DNA of 21,661 nt from an uncultured Anaerolineaceae bacterium (GCA_937967805.1 CALBTC010000049.1:1-21661); one strand, 5' to 3'; counted from the first letter of the stretch, positions 7,523 to 15,897 are shown. Made by a program: numbers and translations. Notes: generated by a model not told the origin, from the letters alone.

Positions 7523-8989
7523 TCAGCAATACTGCTTCAGCACCTCAACTGGCTCACCTTCTGCATCCCGGATCGTGACCTCAAGCGGCATCTGCCCCGG
7601 CAGCGAGTGGGTGGCGCAGCCAAAGCAGGGGTCGTAGGCGCGGAAGGCCATCTCCACCATGTTCAGCAATCCTTCATTCACCACCGTGCCTTTCTTAATC
7701 AGGCTCTGGGCCGCTTTTTTGATCGACATGCTGATAGGCGCATAATTATTGGTAGTGCCCACAATCAGGTTTACTTTTGTCAACACACCCCGTTCATCTG
7801 TCCAGTAATGATGGGTCAGCGTGCCGCGCGGCGCTTCTACGATGCCTACGCCTTCCGAGGGCACCTGGGTGGGCACGTTGTGCAGGTCAGGCGAGGTAAT
7901 CTCCTCATCCGTGGCCAGCTCCACCAGCCGTTCGGCCGAATAGAGCAGCTCGATCAGCCGCGCCCAGTGCGTCGCCAGGCGCTGGTGTACGGGCTTGCCG
8001 CCCAGCGTCTCGTAAAACTGCTCGTAATGTGCCTGCGCCAGCGGTGTAGCCATGCCGTCGGCGGCGTTCAGGCGGGAGAGCGGCGTGGCCATGTAAATGC
8101 CCGAATCCTTACCCTCGGCAAACCCTTTCCAGCCAACTTTCTTCAGGTAGGGGAACTTGAGATAGGTCCACGGCTCCACGCGCTCGGCGATCCAGTCCGT
8201 GTATTCGTGCGGCGCATATTTGCCCAGCCGCTTGCCGTCGGGATCGACCACGCTCACCTTGCCGTCGTAGAAATTGACCCGATTGTTTTCATCCACCAGG
8301 CCAATGTAATGCGTTTTGTGCGTGTAGATGTCGCCCAGAATTAAGTCCAGATAGGTCTGCTTGCCCAGCACCAAATCGCTGAACAGCTTCAGGCTGAACT
8401 GGGCAAACTCAATGCCCCAGCGGCCCATCTCTTCAATCTGCTCTCGCTCTTCTTCTGTAAGTCCTTTGGTGACGCCGCCGGGAATGGAGGTGCAGGGATG
8501 GACCTTGCGCCCGCCCAGCATCTCTACGATGGTGTGGCCATATTTACGCGCCTGAATCACCTTGCCGCCAATCTCCAGCCCCACTTTGTGAATGACGCCC
8601 AAAATGTTGCGCTCGGCAACGGGGGCATCCGGCCCCATGACAAAATCGGGGCCGCCCAGAGCATAAAAGTGGGTGGTGTGATCGGTGAAATAGAAGCCCA
8701 TGTACAGCAGCTCGCGCAGCTTTTTGGCGGTCGAGGTTGGCTCCACGCCGTAAACGGCGTCGCCGGCTTTGGCGGCAGCCATGTGGTGCGCCTCCGGGCA
8801 AACGCCGCAGATGCGGTTGGTTAGCACCGGCATCTCTTCTACCGGACGGCCGACACAGAATCGTTCAAAGCCGCGCAGCTCCGGAATCTGGAAATAAGTG
8901 TTGGCCACATCCCCTTCATCGTTCAGGAAAATCTCGATCTTGCCATGCCCTTCCAGGCGGGTAATGGGGTCGATTGTGATGCGCTCCAT
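7523..8989 (-). CDS. mvhA: NiFe hydrogenase large subunit, MvhA-like (group 3c)
   Basis: The 488-residue protein holds both nickel-binding motifs: [11 protein letters not shown] (C61, C64) near the N-terminus and DPCFGCATH (C455, C458) near the C-terminus. After H461 come 27 more residues, the tail that an M52 protease would remove. The N-terminal [17 protein letters not shown] is typical of the family. It forms the H2-activating site and works with the MvhG-like and MvhD-like subunits encoded upstream. Group 3c membership is inferred from the neighbours mvhD and hdrABC rather than from a tree. A clear AAGGAG ribosome site lies before ATG 8989. The flanking spacers on both sides are occupied by the same repeat family. 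Confidence 0.95.
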   Translation of the reverse strand: MERITIDPITRLEGHGKIEIFLNDEGDVANTYFQIPELRGFERFCVGRPVEEMPVLTNRICGVCPEAHHMAAAKAGDAVYGVEPTSTAKKLRELLYMGFYFTDHTTHFYALGGPDFVMGPDAPVAERNILGVIHKVGLEIGGKVIQARKYGHTIVEMLGGRKVHPCTSIPGGVTKGLTEEEREQIEEMGRWGIEFAQFSLKLFSDLVLGKQTYLDLILGDIYTHKTHYIGLVDENNRVNFYDGKVSVVDPDGKRLGKYAPHEYTDWIAERVEPWTYLKFPYLKKVGWKGFAEGKDSGIYMATPLSRLNAADGMATPLAQAHYEQFYETLGGKPVHQRLATHWARLIELLYSAERLVELATDEEITSPDLHNVPTQVPSEGVGIVEAPRGTLTHHYWTDERGVLTKVNLIVGTTNNYAPISMSIKKAAQSLIKKGTVVNEGLLNMVEMAFRAYDPCFGCATHSLPGQMPLEVTIRDAEGEPVEVLKQYC

Positions 8990-9002
8990 TTGTTTCTCCT
9001 TG

Positions 9003-9090
9003 TGACGGTAATCGGTTATCCGTAATCGGTAATCAGTATTCAGTTACTGAACACGGTTTACCGATTACCGTTCACCGATTACTGTTTACT
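9003..9090. repeat. GGTAATCGGTTATCC-family repeat between mvhG and mvhA
   Basis: Units such as GTAATCGGT, GTTATCCG and ATTCAGT alternate with their reverse complements (TTACCGATTACCG), allowing a long imperfect hairpin inside the operon. The last codons of mvhG (reading ISKQ then stop) appear to be encoded by the edge of this repeat. Confidence 0.78.
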
Positions 9091-10083
9091 GATCGCCGTT
9101 TTCGCGGCGTGCAGCAGCGAATGGGCCAGGTTAAAGCGGTAGAATGAACCGGCCGGATCAACAATGCCGTCGAGAATGCGGTCAATTTCGTCCGGGTCCC
9201 GGCTGTCGATGACGGAGGCAACGGCCGTCATCATCCGCGCCCCATAATCGACCACATCGTTTGCCGGCCCGTAGCAGCCGACGCAGGCCGCGTTCACCCC
9301 GGGACACAGCGCGCCGCAGCCGCTGCGCGTTGCTGGACCATTGCACAAAATGCCCTGCTCCAGCAGGCACAGATTGGGATCAATCTCCGCCACCTCGTGG
9401 ATGCGCCGGAACTGGGTGATCTTCTTCACGTTGCGCTCGCGACCACATTCATCACAAACGGTCGAAAAGCCGGCCCCGATGACGCTGCCTGGCGGCGGCA
9501 GTTCTGCCTCGCCATGCAGTGCTTTGATCACCAGCTCGACAACGGCCGTAATCTGGTGCGACTCTGGCGGGCAGCCCGGCATGTAGTAATCGACGTCCAC
9601 CACCTGATCCAGCGTTTTTAGAACCGGATTAAACGTAGGAATGGTGATGGTGCCTTCGGGCATTTCGTAACTGTATTGCGGCCGCAGCCCGTCCGGATTT
9701 TCTGTGGAGACGCTGTCGTAAGCTGCTGCGAATATCTGCTCCGTCGAAGAGAAGTTGGCCATACCCGGAATGCACCCTTCCGAGGCACAGGAGCCAAACG
9801 CCACCAGAATTTGCGACTTCTGCCGCAGCAGTTTGGCCATGTGGGCATTTTCTTCATTGCGAATGCCGCCGTTAAAAAGCGTCAGCGTGATCGATTTGTC
9901 CGGCATTGCCGCCACATCTTTGACCTTGGCATCCATCGCCACCGGCCAGAACGCCACGTCAAAGTTGGCATCCACGTCCAAAATCTTCTCGCCGATGTTG
10001 AGCACGGCAATTTCACAACCGCCACAAGAGGCGGCCCAGTACATGGCAAATTTTGGTTTGCCGTTGCTTCCATTGTCGCTCAT
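9079..10083 (-). CDS. mvhG: NiFe hydrogenase small subunit, MvhG-like
   Basis: The 334-residue protein has the small-subunit proximal cluster ligands (AASCGGCE with C20 and C23; GSCASEGC with C99 and C104; MPGCPPES with C171). A cysteine-rich C-terminal half could hold the medial and distal clusters (C210, C213, C239, C247, C256, C260, C267, C270). There is no Tat signal, so the enzyme is cytoplasmic. It relays electrons from the NiFe site of MvhA to MvhD. ATG 10083 overlaps the stop of mvhD (ATGA), indicating coupled translation. The final residues lie in the repeat described at 9003-9090, so the C-terminus may have been slightly changed by its arrival. Confidence 0.93.
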   Translation of the reverse strand: MSDNGSNGKPKFAMYWAASCGGCEIAVLNIGEKILDVDANFDVAFWPVAMDAKVKDVAAMPDKSITLTLFNGGIRNEENAHMAKLLRQKSQILVAFGSCASEGCIPGMANFSSTEQIFAAAYDSVSTENPDGLRPQYSYEMPEGTITIPTFNPVLKTLDQVVDVDYYMPGCPPESHQITAVVELVIKALHGEAELPPPGSVIGAGFSTVCDECGRERNVKKITQFRRIHEVAEIDPNLCLLEQGILCNGPATRSGCGALCPGVNAACVGCYGPANDVVDYGARMMTAVASVIDSRDPDEIDRILDGIVDPAGSFYRFNLAHSLLHAAKTAISKQ

Positions 10084-10553
10084 GCTGGCACCTCCTCTAA
10101 AACAGGCACGGGCACGCCGTTACCGCTGGCGTGTTGCAGACGGCCGGGCCAGTTGAGGGGACCCAGCGCCCTCACTTCTTCCACCATTGTGGCGATCTCT
10201 TTGGCCAGTTTGACGCCTTCAGCGGCGCTGGCCCACACCAACTTTACCCGTTCCGGCTCGATGCCCATCTGCACCAGAGTGCGCTTGAGCAGCTTCACCC
10301 GCCGCAGCGCTTTGTAGTTTTGTTCAATATAGTGGCACTCACCCGGATGGCAGCCGGTGATCATGACGGCATCGGCCCCCTGGGACAGCGCCCGAAGAAC
10401 AAAGGTAGGGTCAATGCGGCCAGAACACATGAGCCGGATGAGGCGAATATTGGGCGGGTACTTCACGCGGGCCGTGCCCGCCAGATCGGCCGCCCGGTAG
10501 CTGCACCAGTTACAGGTGAAGCCGATGATGATTGGTTCGAATTGGTCTGTCAT
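10080..10553 (-). CDS. mvhD: MvhD/FlpD-family iron-sulfur electron-transfer subunit
   Basis: The 157-residue protein matches MvhD: IIIGFTCNWCSYRAADLAG at the N-terminus, then LMCSGRIDP and TGCHPGECHY. The cysteines C14, C17, C43, C68 and C73 are those expected to bind its [2Fe-2S] cluster. In the methanogen complex MvhD bridges the hydrogenase (MvhAG) and HdrA. It starts 18 bp after the stop of hdrA, with a strong GGGGAGG ribosome site, and its stop overlaps the start of mvhG. This placement supports one physical complex. Confidence 0.93.
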   Translation of the reverse strand: MTDQFEPIIIGFTCNWCSYRAADLAGTARVKYPPNIRLIRLMCSGRIDPTFVLRALSQGADAVMITGCHPGECHYIEQNYKALRRVKLLKRTLVQMGIEPERVKLVWASAAEGVKLAKEIATMVEEVRALGPLNWPGRLQHASGNGVPVPVLEEVPA

Positions 10554-10571
10554 ATTTTCTGCCTCCCCTGT

Positions 10572-12623
10572 TTATGAAACTACTTCCGCCATTTCGACGA
10601 GACGGCCGTTGCCAAACAAACTGTGCGCCAGCAGGCCATCAATCTGGGCCATCACCTGCTCATTGCTAAAGCCCGTGCCGCTAATCGCTGCCGCCGGGCA
10701 GGCCGCCACACAGGTGCCGCAGCCCTGGCACAGCGCATGCTTGACCTCAGAGACCATCGTATCTTCATGGAAGAGGATGGCTCCATACGGACAAAGATCG
10801 TTGCAAATGCGGCAGCCGGAGCATTTTTGGGCATCCACCGTAGCCCGCACCGGCTCCAGCTCAATCTCGCCGGCGCTGATGCGGCTGAGCACGCGGGCCG
10901 CTGCCGCCGAACCCTGGGCTACGCTGGCGGGAATATCCTTTGGCCCCTGAGCGGCACCAGCGATGAAGATGCCCTCCGTCATCGTGGCCACCGGGTCCAG
11001 CTTGGGATGCTTCTCGATAAACCAGCCATTGCTGCTGCAGGCGATGCCAAACTTCTTGCCGACTTCGTTTGAATCTTTACGCGGTTCCAGCCCCACGGCC
11101 AAAATCACCATATCCACCGGAATGCGCCGTGGCCGACCAACAAGCGTATCTTCTGCCTGAATGATGAGCTTGCCTTCCTCGCCGGGCAGACGGGCGGCAT
11201 CGGTCACTTCGGCCACGCGCCCGCGCACAAAGAGCGTGCCTTCTTCCAGCAGCCGCTGGTAGAACTCGTCGTAATCTTTGTAGGCGGTGCGCATGTCCAG
11301 GTAAAAGTTATAAACGACTGCCCCGGTGCGCTCCTTTACCAGATGGGCAAACTTGAGGCTGGACATACAGCAAATGACCGAGCAGTAGTTGTTAAAGTTG
11401 CGATCACGGCTGCCGACGCAATGCACGATGCCGACGGATTTTGGCTGTGTCACACCATCGCGCAGCACAATCTCCCCGTTGGTTGGGCCAGAGGCGTTAC
11501 ACATGCGCTCAAACTCGACGCTGGTGAAGACATTGGCCAAACGGCCGTACCCATATTGCGGAATGCGGCGGGCATCAAACGTATCGTAACCGGTCGCCAG
11601 AATGATGTTGCCCACGGTCACCGTCTGGTACGTTTCTTCTTGAGAAAAGTCAATCGCGTCGGTGGGACACAGCTTTTCGCAGGCGCGGCACTTGCCGTTC
11701 AGGAAATAGGTGCAGGTTTCCGGATCGATTACCGGATACTTGGGCACGGCTTGAGCAAATGGGGTGTAAACGGCCGTGCGATAGCCCACACCCGCCTCAA
11801 ACTCCTTATCAATCACCTTCTTGGGGCACTTCTCCCAGCAGATGCCGCAGCCGGTACACAGCTCCGTATCCACATAGCGTGGCTTTTGCTTGATGGTCAC
11901 CGTAAAGTTACCCACAAAACCATCGACCCGTTCTACCTCGCTCCAGGTTAGCAACTCGATGTTGGGATGCGATCCCGCCGAAACCATCTTGGGCGTCAGG
12001 ATGCAGGCGGCACAGTCCAGCGTGGGGAACGTTTTGTCGAACTGAGCCATGTGGCCGCCAATCGATGGCTCCCGCTCCACCAAATACACCTTGTGCCCGG
12101 AATCGGCAATTTCCAACGCCGCCTGAATACCGGCAATCCCACCACCCACGACTAACGTATGGGCGTCAATGGGCACATGCAGCGGCTCCAGCGGCTCGTT
12201 TTCAATGACGCGCACCACGCCGCCGGCCAACACCGCCTTGGCCTTGGCCGTCGCCGCCACCTTGTCGGTATGCACCCACGATACCTGCTCACGAATTGAA
12301 ACCAGCTCGCACAGGTACGGGTTAAGGCCGGCGCGGCTGCAAGCGCCACGGAACGTCTGCTCGTGCAAATGGGGCGAACAGGCAGCCACCACCACGCGCG
12401 AAAGCCCTTGTTCTTCAATGTCCCGCTCAATCAATTCTTGCCCCAGGCTGGAGCACATGAATTTGTAATCACGCGAGACCACAACACCATCATCGCCAAG
12501 TGTCTCTTTGGACCAGACGGCCACATCCTCCACGTCCACCGTAGCTGAAATGTTGGTGCCGCAGTGACAAACGTAAACGCCAATGCGCTCTTTTCCTTGT
12601 TGAGGAGTCTTGTTATCGCTCAT
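10572..12623 (-). CDS. hdrA: HdrA-like flavoprotein (heterodisulfide reductase subunit A)
   Basis: The 683 residues compare with about 650-660 in methanogens. The order is an N-terminal domain with VYVCHCGTNI, then the FAD-binding motif VVGGGIAGIQAALE (about 158-171) and the typical TLDCAACILTPKM. An inserted double ferredoxin domain follows (C256, C259, C262, C266; C304, C312, C315, C319), then the rest of the thioredoxin-reductase-like fold (ILAVGLEPR; GIFIAGAAQGPKDI). A C-terminal double [4Fe-4S] domain ends it (CSGCRICNDLCP and CQGCGTCVAACP). In characterised complexes the FAD of HdrA splits electron pairs between ferredoxin and HdrB. Its start overlaps the hdrB stop (ATGA), with GGAGG upstream. 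It is not fused to MvhD, which is separate here. Confidence 0.95.
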   Translation of the reverse strand: MSDNKTPQQGKERIGVYVCHCGTNISATVDVEDVAVWSKETLGDDGVVVSRDYKFMCSSLGQELIERDIEEQGLSRVVVAACSPHLHEQTFRGACSRAGLNPYLCELVSIREQVSWVHTDKVAATAKAKAVLAGGVVRVIENEPLEPLHVPIDAHTLVVGGGIAGIQAALEIADSGHKVYLVEREPSIGGHMAQFDKTFPTLDCAACILTPKMVSAGSHPNIELLTWSEVERVDGFVGNFTVTIKQKPRYVDTELCTGCGICWEKCPKKVIDKEFEAGVGYRTAVYTPFAQAVPKYPVIDPETCTYFLNGKCRACEKLCPTDAIDFSQEETYQTVTVGNIILATGYDTFDARRIPQYGYGRLANVFTSVEFERMCNASGPTNGEIVLRDGVTQPKSVGIVHCVGSRDRNFNNYCSVICCMSSLKFAHLVKERTGAVVYNFYLDMRTAYKDYDEFYQRLLEEGTLFVRGRVAEVTDAARLPGEEGKLIIQAEDTLVGRPRRIPVDMVILAVGLEPRKDSNEVGKKFGIACSSNGWFIEKHPKLDPVATMTEGIFIAGAAQGPKDIPASVAQGSAAAARVLSRISAGEIELEPVRATVDAQKCSGCRICNDLCPYGAILFHEDTMVSEVKHALCQGCGTCVAACPAAAISGTGFSNEQVMAQIDGLLAHSLFGNGRLVEMAEVVS

Positions 12624-13615
12624 GCTTCTCCCTCCTCGTCACCTTCCATGATCGGCATAGGTAAGCTGGGGTCATCTTTGCGGCGGCGTGACGGCCGTTT
12701 CACTTCCATTTCTTCTTCCGGCACCGCCACCCCAATCTTGGCCAGCGCCGCTCGCGTATCCACAAATTCCTTGCCCAGGCCTAATTCGGCCGCATCGTGG
12801 CCAAAGGCCAGCCCTATCAGCTGCGTAAAGTAAACCACGGGCATGTGGTAAGCGGTGTGGAAATGTTTGTTCATATCACCCTGGAAGGCATCCAAATTCA
12901 GCTGGCACATGGGGCAAAGCGTCACCAGCATATCGGCCTTGTACTGTGTAGCGGCACCAACGAGGCGACGAATCATTTCGTAAGCCACGGGCGGGCTAAT
13001 TTGCGTCATATGACCGCTGCAACAGTGCGTCTTCAGGGGAAAGTCAATCACTTCAGCACCCAGCGTTTTTAGCACCCGATCCAGCGACAGTGGATATTCT
13101 TCGTGCTCAAAGCGCTGATTAAAGTCAGGGCGATGGACCATGCAGCCATAGTAAGGGGCCACTCGTAATCCCTTCAATGGTTTTACCACCTTCCGCCTGA
13201 TGGCTTCCAGACCCACCTCATAGGCCACAATATCTAGCAGATGGCGTACCTGCACCGAACCAGGATCATAATGCAGGCCGCCAGCAGCAAGGGCATCGTT
13301 TACGCGCACGTTTAGCCTGGCATCTTTATGCATGTAATGATCAGTTTTTGTTAGATTGAGGTAACAGGCGCTACAGCCAACAACAACGGTATTCGTCCCA
13401 TCCACCTGTTTTTGCGCCAGGGCCAGGTTACGGCCAACGAGGGCGTGTGCCGGAATGCGATGTACAGACGCATACTCTGTAGCCCCGCAGCAGTTCCAGT
13501 CCTGCACTTCCTCCAGCACCATATCAATATCGGCGCGGATGGCGTTGAGAGAATCCAGATACGGCCGTGCGCTGCGGGTCATGGAGCAGCCAGGATAAAA
13601 TAGATATTTATTCAT
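12620..13615 (-). CDS. hdrB: HdrB-like subunit with two CCG domains
   Basis: The 331-residue protein has two cysteine-rich CCG domains: YPGC (C10), NCCGATE (C42, C43), VGCSAC (C81, C84), then YYGC (C158), THCCSGH (C198, C199), LCPMC (C234, C237). In HdrB these bind two non-cubane [4Fe-4S] clusters that reduce the heterodisulfide CoM-S-S-CoB. A bacterium of this kind is not expected to make CoM or CoB, so the real acceptor is unknown. The last 45 or so residues form a charged tail (PSRRRKDDPSLPMPIMEGDE) longer than in methanogen HdrB. The start overlaps the hdrC stop. Confidence 0.94.
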   Translation of the reverse strand: MNKYLFYPGCSMTRSARPYLDSLNAIRADIDMVLEEVQDWNCCGATEYASVHRIPAHALVGRNLALAQKQVDGTNTVVVGCSACYLNLTKTDHYMHKDARLNVRVNDALAAGGLHYDPGSVQVRHLLDIVAYEVGLEAIRRKVVKPLKGLRVAPYYGCMVHRPDFNQRFEHEEYPLSLDRVLKTLGAEVIDFPLKTHCCSGHMTQISPPVAYEMIRRLVGAATQYKADMLVTLCPMCQLNLDAFQGDMNKHFHTAYHMPVVYFTQLIGLAFGHDAAELGLGKEFVDTRAALAKIGVAVPEEEMEVKRPSRRRKDDPSLPMPIMEGDEEGEA

Positions 13616-14199
13616 AACACTGCCTCCTCAATCGCTTTGGCTCGCCGTAAAATGGCCCGGAGCTGATCGATCTGTTTGATTTTTGTTGGGGTTAGTTCCA
13701 GCCGATCTTTTGTTAACATGCCCAGCCCAATCTGCGCTTTACCCAGCAGCTTCAAAGGCTGATGGCGCAAATAATGACGGGTGGCCAGACCAAATTCAAA
13801 GGAACGGCCGTAATTTTCCACATACCCCACAAAAGAGTCAGCCAGGTCTGGCGCGACACGCTCCCCATACATTTCGGCCTCAATAGCCATGCCTTTCAAC
13901 GTGTACATGATGTCAGGAATATGAATCTCTTGCGGACAGCGCACCATGCAAAAATAACAAGAGACACAATACCAGGGCGTGTTGCTGGACAGCACCTCAG
14001 ATTCCATATCGGCGCGAATCATGGCAAAAATCTGGCGAGGGGTATGTTGCATGTCTGGCCCAGAGGGGCAGGAACCGCCACATGTGCCACACTGGATGCA
14101 CATTTCCAGCCGAGGGTCCCCCGGTGTGGCCGCTACAACACGATCTTGAAAAGTGGTTGGGGGCGCAGTCGTCTGTACCGATTCAGTAAGTGTGGTCAA
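13612..14199 (-). CDS. hdrC: HdrC-like ferredoxin subunit
   Basis: It carries two [4Fe-4S] sites: CIQCGTCGGSCP and CVSCYFCMVRCP (C34, C37, C40, C44, C78, C81, C84, C88, counted from the preferred start), followed by the helical C-terminus usual in HdrC. HdrC links HdrA to HdrB. The start I prefer is TTG 14199, six bases after a perfect AGGAGG. An ATG at 14232 is in frame but would translate that ribosome site as KRRR, and it has no site of its own. It is the first gene of the hdrCBA-mvhDGA cluster; its stop overlaps hdrB. Confidence 0.9.
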   Translation of the reverse strand: MTTLTESVQTTAPPTTFQDRVVAATPGDPRLEMCIQCGTCGGSCPSGPDMQHTPRQIFAMIRADMESEVLSSNTPWYCVSCYFCMVRCPQEIHIPDIMYTLKGMAIEAEMYGERVAPDLADSFVGYVENYGRSFEFGLATRHYLRHQPLKLLGKAQIGLGMLTKDRLELTPTKIKQIDQLRAILRRAKAIEEAVL

Positions 14200-14268
14200 A
14201 GGAAACCTCCTTCTCTTCAGGTCTCGTTGCACCTGAAACCTGAAATATACCTGCTATCGATAGACGAA

Positions 14269-14327
14269 GGGGGAATATGGCATTCCCCCAAAATACAAAC
14301 AGCCTTCACCCTGGCGAGTGAAGGCTG
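14269..14327 (-). terminator. Two stem-loops in the hdr operon leader; one terminator-like
   Basis: On the minus strand a perfect 10-bp stem (CAGCCTTCAC with GTGAAGGCTG, 14327-14300, 8-nt loop) is followed by TTTGTATTTT, as in an intrinsic terminator. It is followed by a second stem, GGGGGAAT with ATTCCCCC. The pair lies 70-130 nt before hdrC on its own strand, so it could be a leader attenuator. It could instead end transcription coming from farther upstream. Confidence 0.5.
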
Positions 14328-14556
14328 CACTTATTTTCAATATGTTGTGTGCTCAATTAGCTGCATCACAAACCGACACAGTTGAAAATTACCCTTGATT
14401 CCCCCTGAATCATGCGCTGCTGCGGGTAAATGACCTCTGTTCTGCTTCACGGTTTGTTACCTTATTCTGTTAGATTGGCAACAATGTGTGGTGCGATGAT
14501 ATTGATAAAGAGACTAACCCTAAGATATTCTAGCATCCACCTGCTGGGTGCATTTA

Positions 14557-14594
14557 GTGACAAACATCACAATGGCTGATGATGGTTGTCATCA
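14557..14594. promoter_or_regulatory. Two CRP/FNR-like inverted repeats
   Basis: GTGA-CAAACA-TCAC (14557-14570) and TGATGA-TGGTTG-TCATCA (14577-14594) are both perfect palindromic half-sites with a 6-bp spacer, the geometry of CRP/FNR-family operators. Their centres are 22 bp apart (two helix turns) and lie just upstream of the -35 box at 14607, where activators of this family bind. Confidence 0.5.
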
Positions 14595-14606
14595 CAGGGA
14601 ATGGGC

Positions 14607-14636
14607 TTGAGATAAAAACCCAAACCATGCTAAACT
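14607..14636 (+). promoter_or_regulatory. Promoter of the 86-residue orphan gene
   Basis: It has a -35 TTGAGA (14607-14612), an 18-bp spacer, and an extended -10 TGCTAAACT (14628-14636). RNA would start near 14643 and carry a leader of about 33 nt with AAAGGAG. Confidence 0.55.
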
Positions 14637-14675
14637 GCTTCCGACTTCAAAAACCCATCACCAAAGGAGCGTTTT

Positions 14676-14936
14676 ATGCATACGATCATGTTGCGCAGCA
14701 ATGCCCGCAAAGGCAGCAGCGGCAATTCATTTACCATTGAGGTACTTGGCGACAGCCCCGTCAAGGATGATGTTCGGGCCGCCATCCAGGCATTGGAACA
14801 TCACCCCGCCAAAGCCTCACGCCGCGCGCTCATAGACATGCTTGGCCTGATTGAGAAATTTAACTTCCAAATCCGCTATACGGAACGCACCGAAGATGAT
14901 GATTTGGAGGAGTGGACTTTTATTTTGCAGGGTTAA
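14676..14936 (+). CDS. Small hypothetical protein, 86 residues
   Basis: I do not recognise the family. It is a soluble, mixed-charge protein with no membrane segment and no cysteine motif. The middle (DDVRAAIQALEHHPAKASRRALIDMLGLIEKF) should be helical, and the C-terminus is acidic then hydrophobic (TEDDDLEEWTFILQ). Support for a real gene comes from a clear AAAGGAG seven bases before ATG, a good promoter, two operator-like palindromes upstream, and a strong inverted repeat just after the stop. It stands between two oppositely oriented blocks and has no evident partner. Confidence 0.72.
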   Translation: MHTIMLRSNARKGSSGNSFTIEVLGDSPVKDDVRAAIQALEHHPAKASRRALIDMLGLIEKFNFQIRYTERTEDDDLEEWTFILQG

Positions 14937-14948
14937 TTCAATCCTCGA

Positions 14949-15005
14949 ATTTCCCCGGAAACTGCTCTCAAAGTCCCTTGAGTAATTGAGTGTTTCCGGG
15001 GAAAT
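14949..15005. terminator. Large inverted repeat after the orphan gene
   Basis: A perfect 14-bp pair, ATTTCCCCGGAAAC (14949-14962) and GTTTCCGGGGAAAT (14992-15005), encloses a second small perfect hairpin, CTCAA-AGTCCC-TTGAG (14967-14982). It lies 13 bp past the stop codon and probably ends or protects the transcript, though it lacks a T-run. The rest of the spacer to 15115 shows nothing I can name. Confidence 0.65.
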
Positions 15006-15115
15006 ACAGGACTTTGCTTGAAGAGATGTATGTGTGTTTCTTGATTGGGGCAACGACTCTCTCAAGTAGACCCAAAATTAGCTGCTCCAGGGCAAACCAT
15101 GTTTCCTGAAACCGC

Positions 15116-15838
15116 TTACACCGGGGCCAGAGTACCCGTCCAGATCAGCCAACACAAAACGCTTTTAGCCGAAAGGCTGAGAATGATGTAGACCCGCTCG
15201 CCAAACAGATAATCTGCCCAGCGCCCCACCCTCTTGTATTGCAACACCATGTTGATGGCAAAAATGTTGAAGAATACAAACAAAATGGGAACAATGGCGT
15301 AGACAAAATCGGGGGGCTTGGCATCACCCGAATTTACCGCACCCACAAAGTACAGGGTGATCACAATCCAGGGGACAAACCCGGCAATACAGCCGTAAAT
15401 GAACGCCGTCCAATTTACGGTTTTGGTATGCTGGTTGTGCAGTTCCATCATAATGCCAAACAAGTTCATCGTGGCATTGAGCGTGAAAATCAGGATGAGC
15501 GCGCCCAGATCCCAAAGGCCAATCAACATGCCTATGAGCACAATCATCAACGAAGAGCTGAGCGCATATTCATAGAAGCGAATGGGATTCATGCCTTTCT
15601 TCAAGTTTTCTACGTAGCGTTCATAGCCAATGGTCGACAAATAGAAGTGGGCCACGGCCGAAATCAGCAAAAAGGCGGCCACGGCCGGACCAAAACGCAG
15701 TTCATAGAGCAGCTGCGGATTGGGTGACAGCGTGAATGTTTCCGTATCAAAATTGAGGTAATTGGTGAAGATGGGATAGGTCGTATCGTTGCTGACTACT
15801 ATCATAAAGACACCCTGGATCAGGTGCAGAAAGCCCAT
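15116..15838 (-). CDS. Heliorhodopsin
   Basis: This seven-helix protein aligns by eye with the described heliorhodopsin 48C12. The shared marks are the retinal-lysine motif LSLSAKSVLCW (K225), the counterion segment RFYEYALSSSLMIVLI (E90), the histidines HLIQ (H5) and AVAHF (H64), and GCIAGFVPWI and GERVYIILSL. Heliorhodopsins bind retinal, have an inverted topology relative to type-1 rhodopsins and are not known as strong pumps; the role is debated (sensing or enzyme regulation). ATG 15838 starts inside helix A: the frame continues upstream with TSLKRFNLI, which is also homologous, but without a standard start codon. The true N-terminus therefore needs a rare start (CTG 15859) or a 1-nt correction linking it to ATG 15876. 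It follows the large membrane-protein gene on the same strand. Confidence 0.92.
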   Translation of the reverse strand: MGFLHLIQGVFMIVVSNDTTYPIFTNYLNFDTETFTLSPNPQLLYELRFGPAVAAFLLISAVAHFYLSTIGYERYVENLKKGMNPIRFYEYALSSSLMIVLIGMLIGLWDLGALILIFTLNATMNLFGIMMELHNQHTKTVNWTAFIYGCIAGFVPWIVITLYFVGAVNSGDAKPPDFVYAIVPILFVFFNIFAINMVLQYKRVGRWADYLFGERVYIILSLSAKSVLCWLIWTGTLAPV

Positions 15839-15897
15839 GATCAGGTTAAACCGCTTCAGAGAGGTAAACCGCTCATTGCCGGCTGAGGCTGAACCGG

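Larger units (their letters stand above)
14200..14675. other. 476-bp regulatory spacer between divergent units
   Basis: No gene is seen. Going left to right it holds an inverted repeat at 14269-14290, a stem-loop at 14300-14327, an AT-rich stretch, two CRP/FNR-like palindromes (14557-14594) and a promoter at 14607-14636 for the small gene to the right. I could not place a convincing promoter for the hdr operon; a weak TATATT lies close to hdrC. Confidence 0.6.

Noticed and set aside
7607..8344. Plus-strand open frame of 245 residues
   Set aside because: It is antisense to mvhA, which has both nickel motifs.
7425..9090. CRISPR array or direct repeats of an IS element around mvhA
   Set aside because: Units are short, irregular and in both orientations, and no transposase lies between them; mvhA itself is a normal operon gene.
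14337..14400. CRP site in TGTGATGCAGC...GAGCACA near the hdr leader
   Set aside because: The half-sites are unequal and the spacing does not fit; the palindromes at 14557-14594 fit much better.
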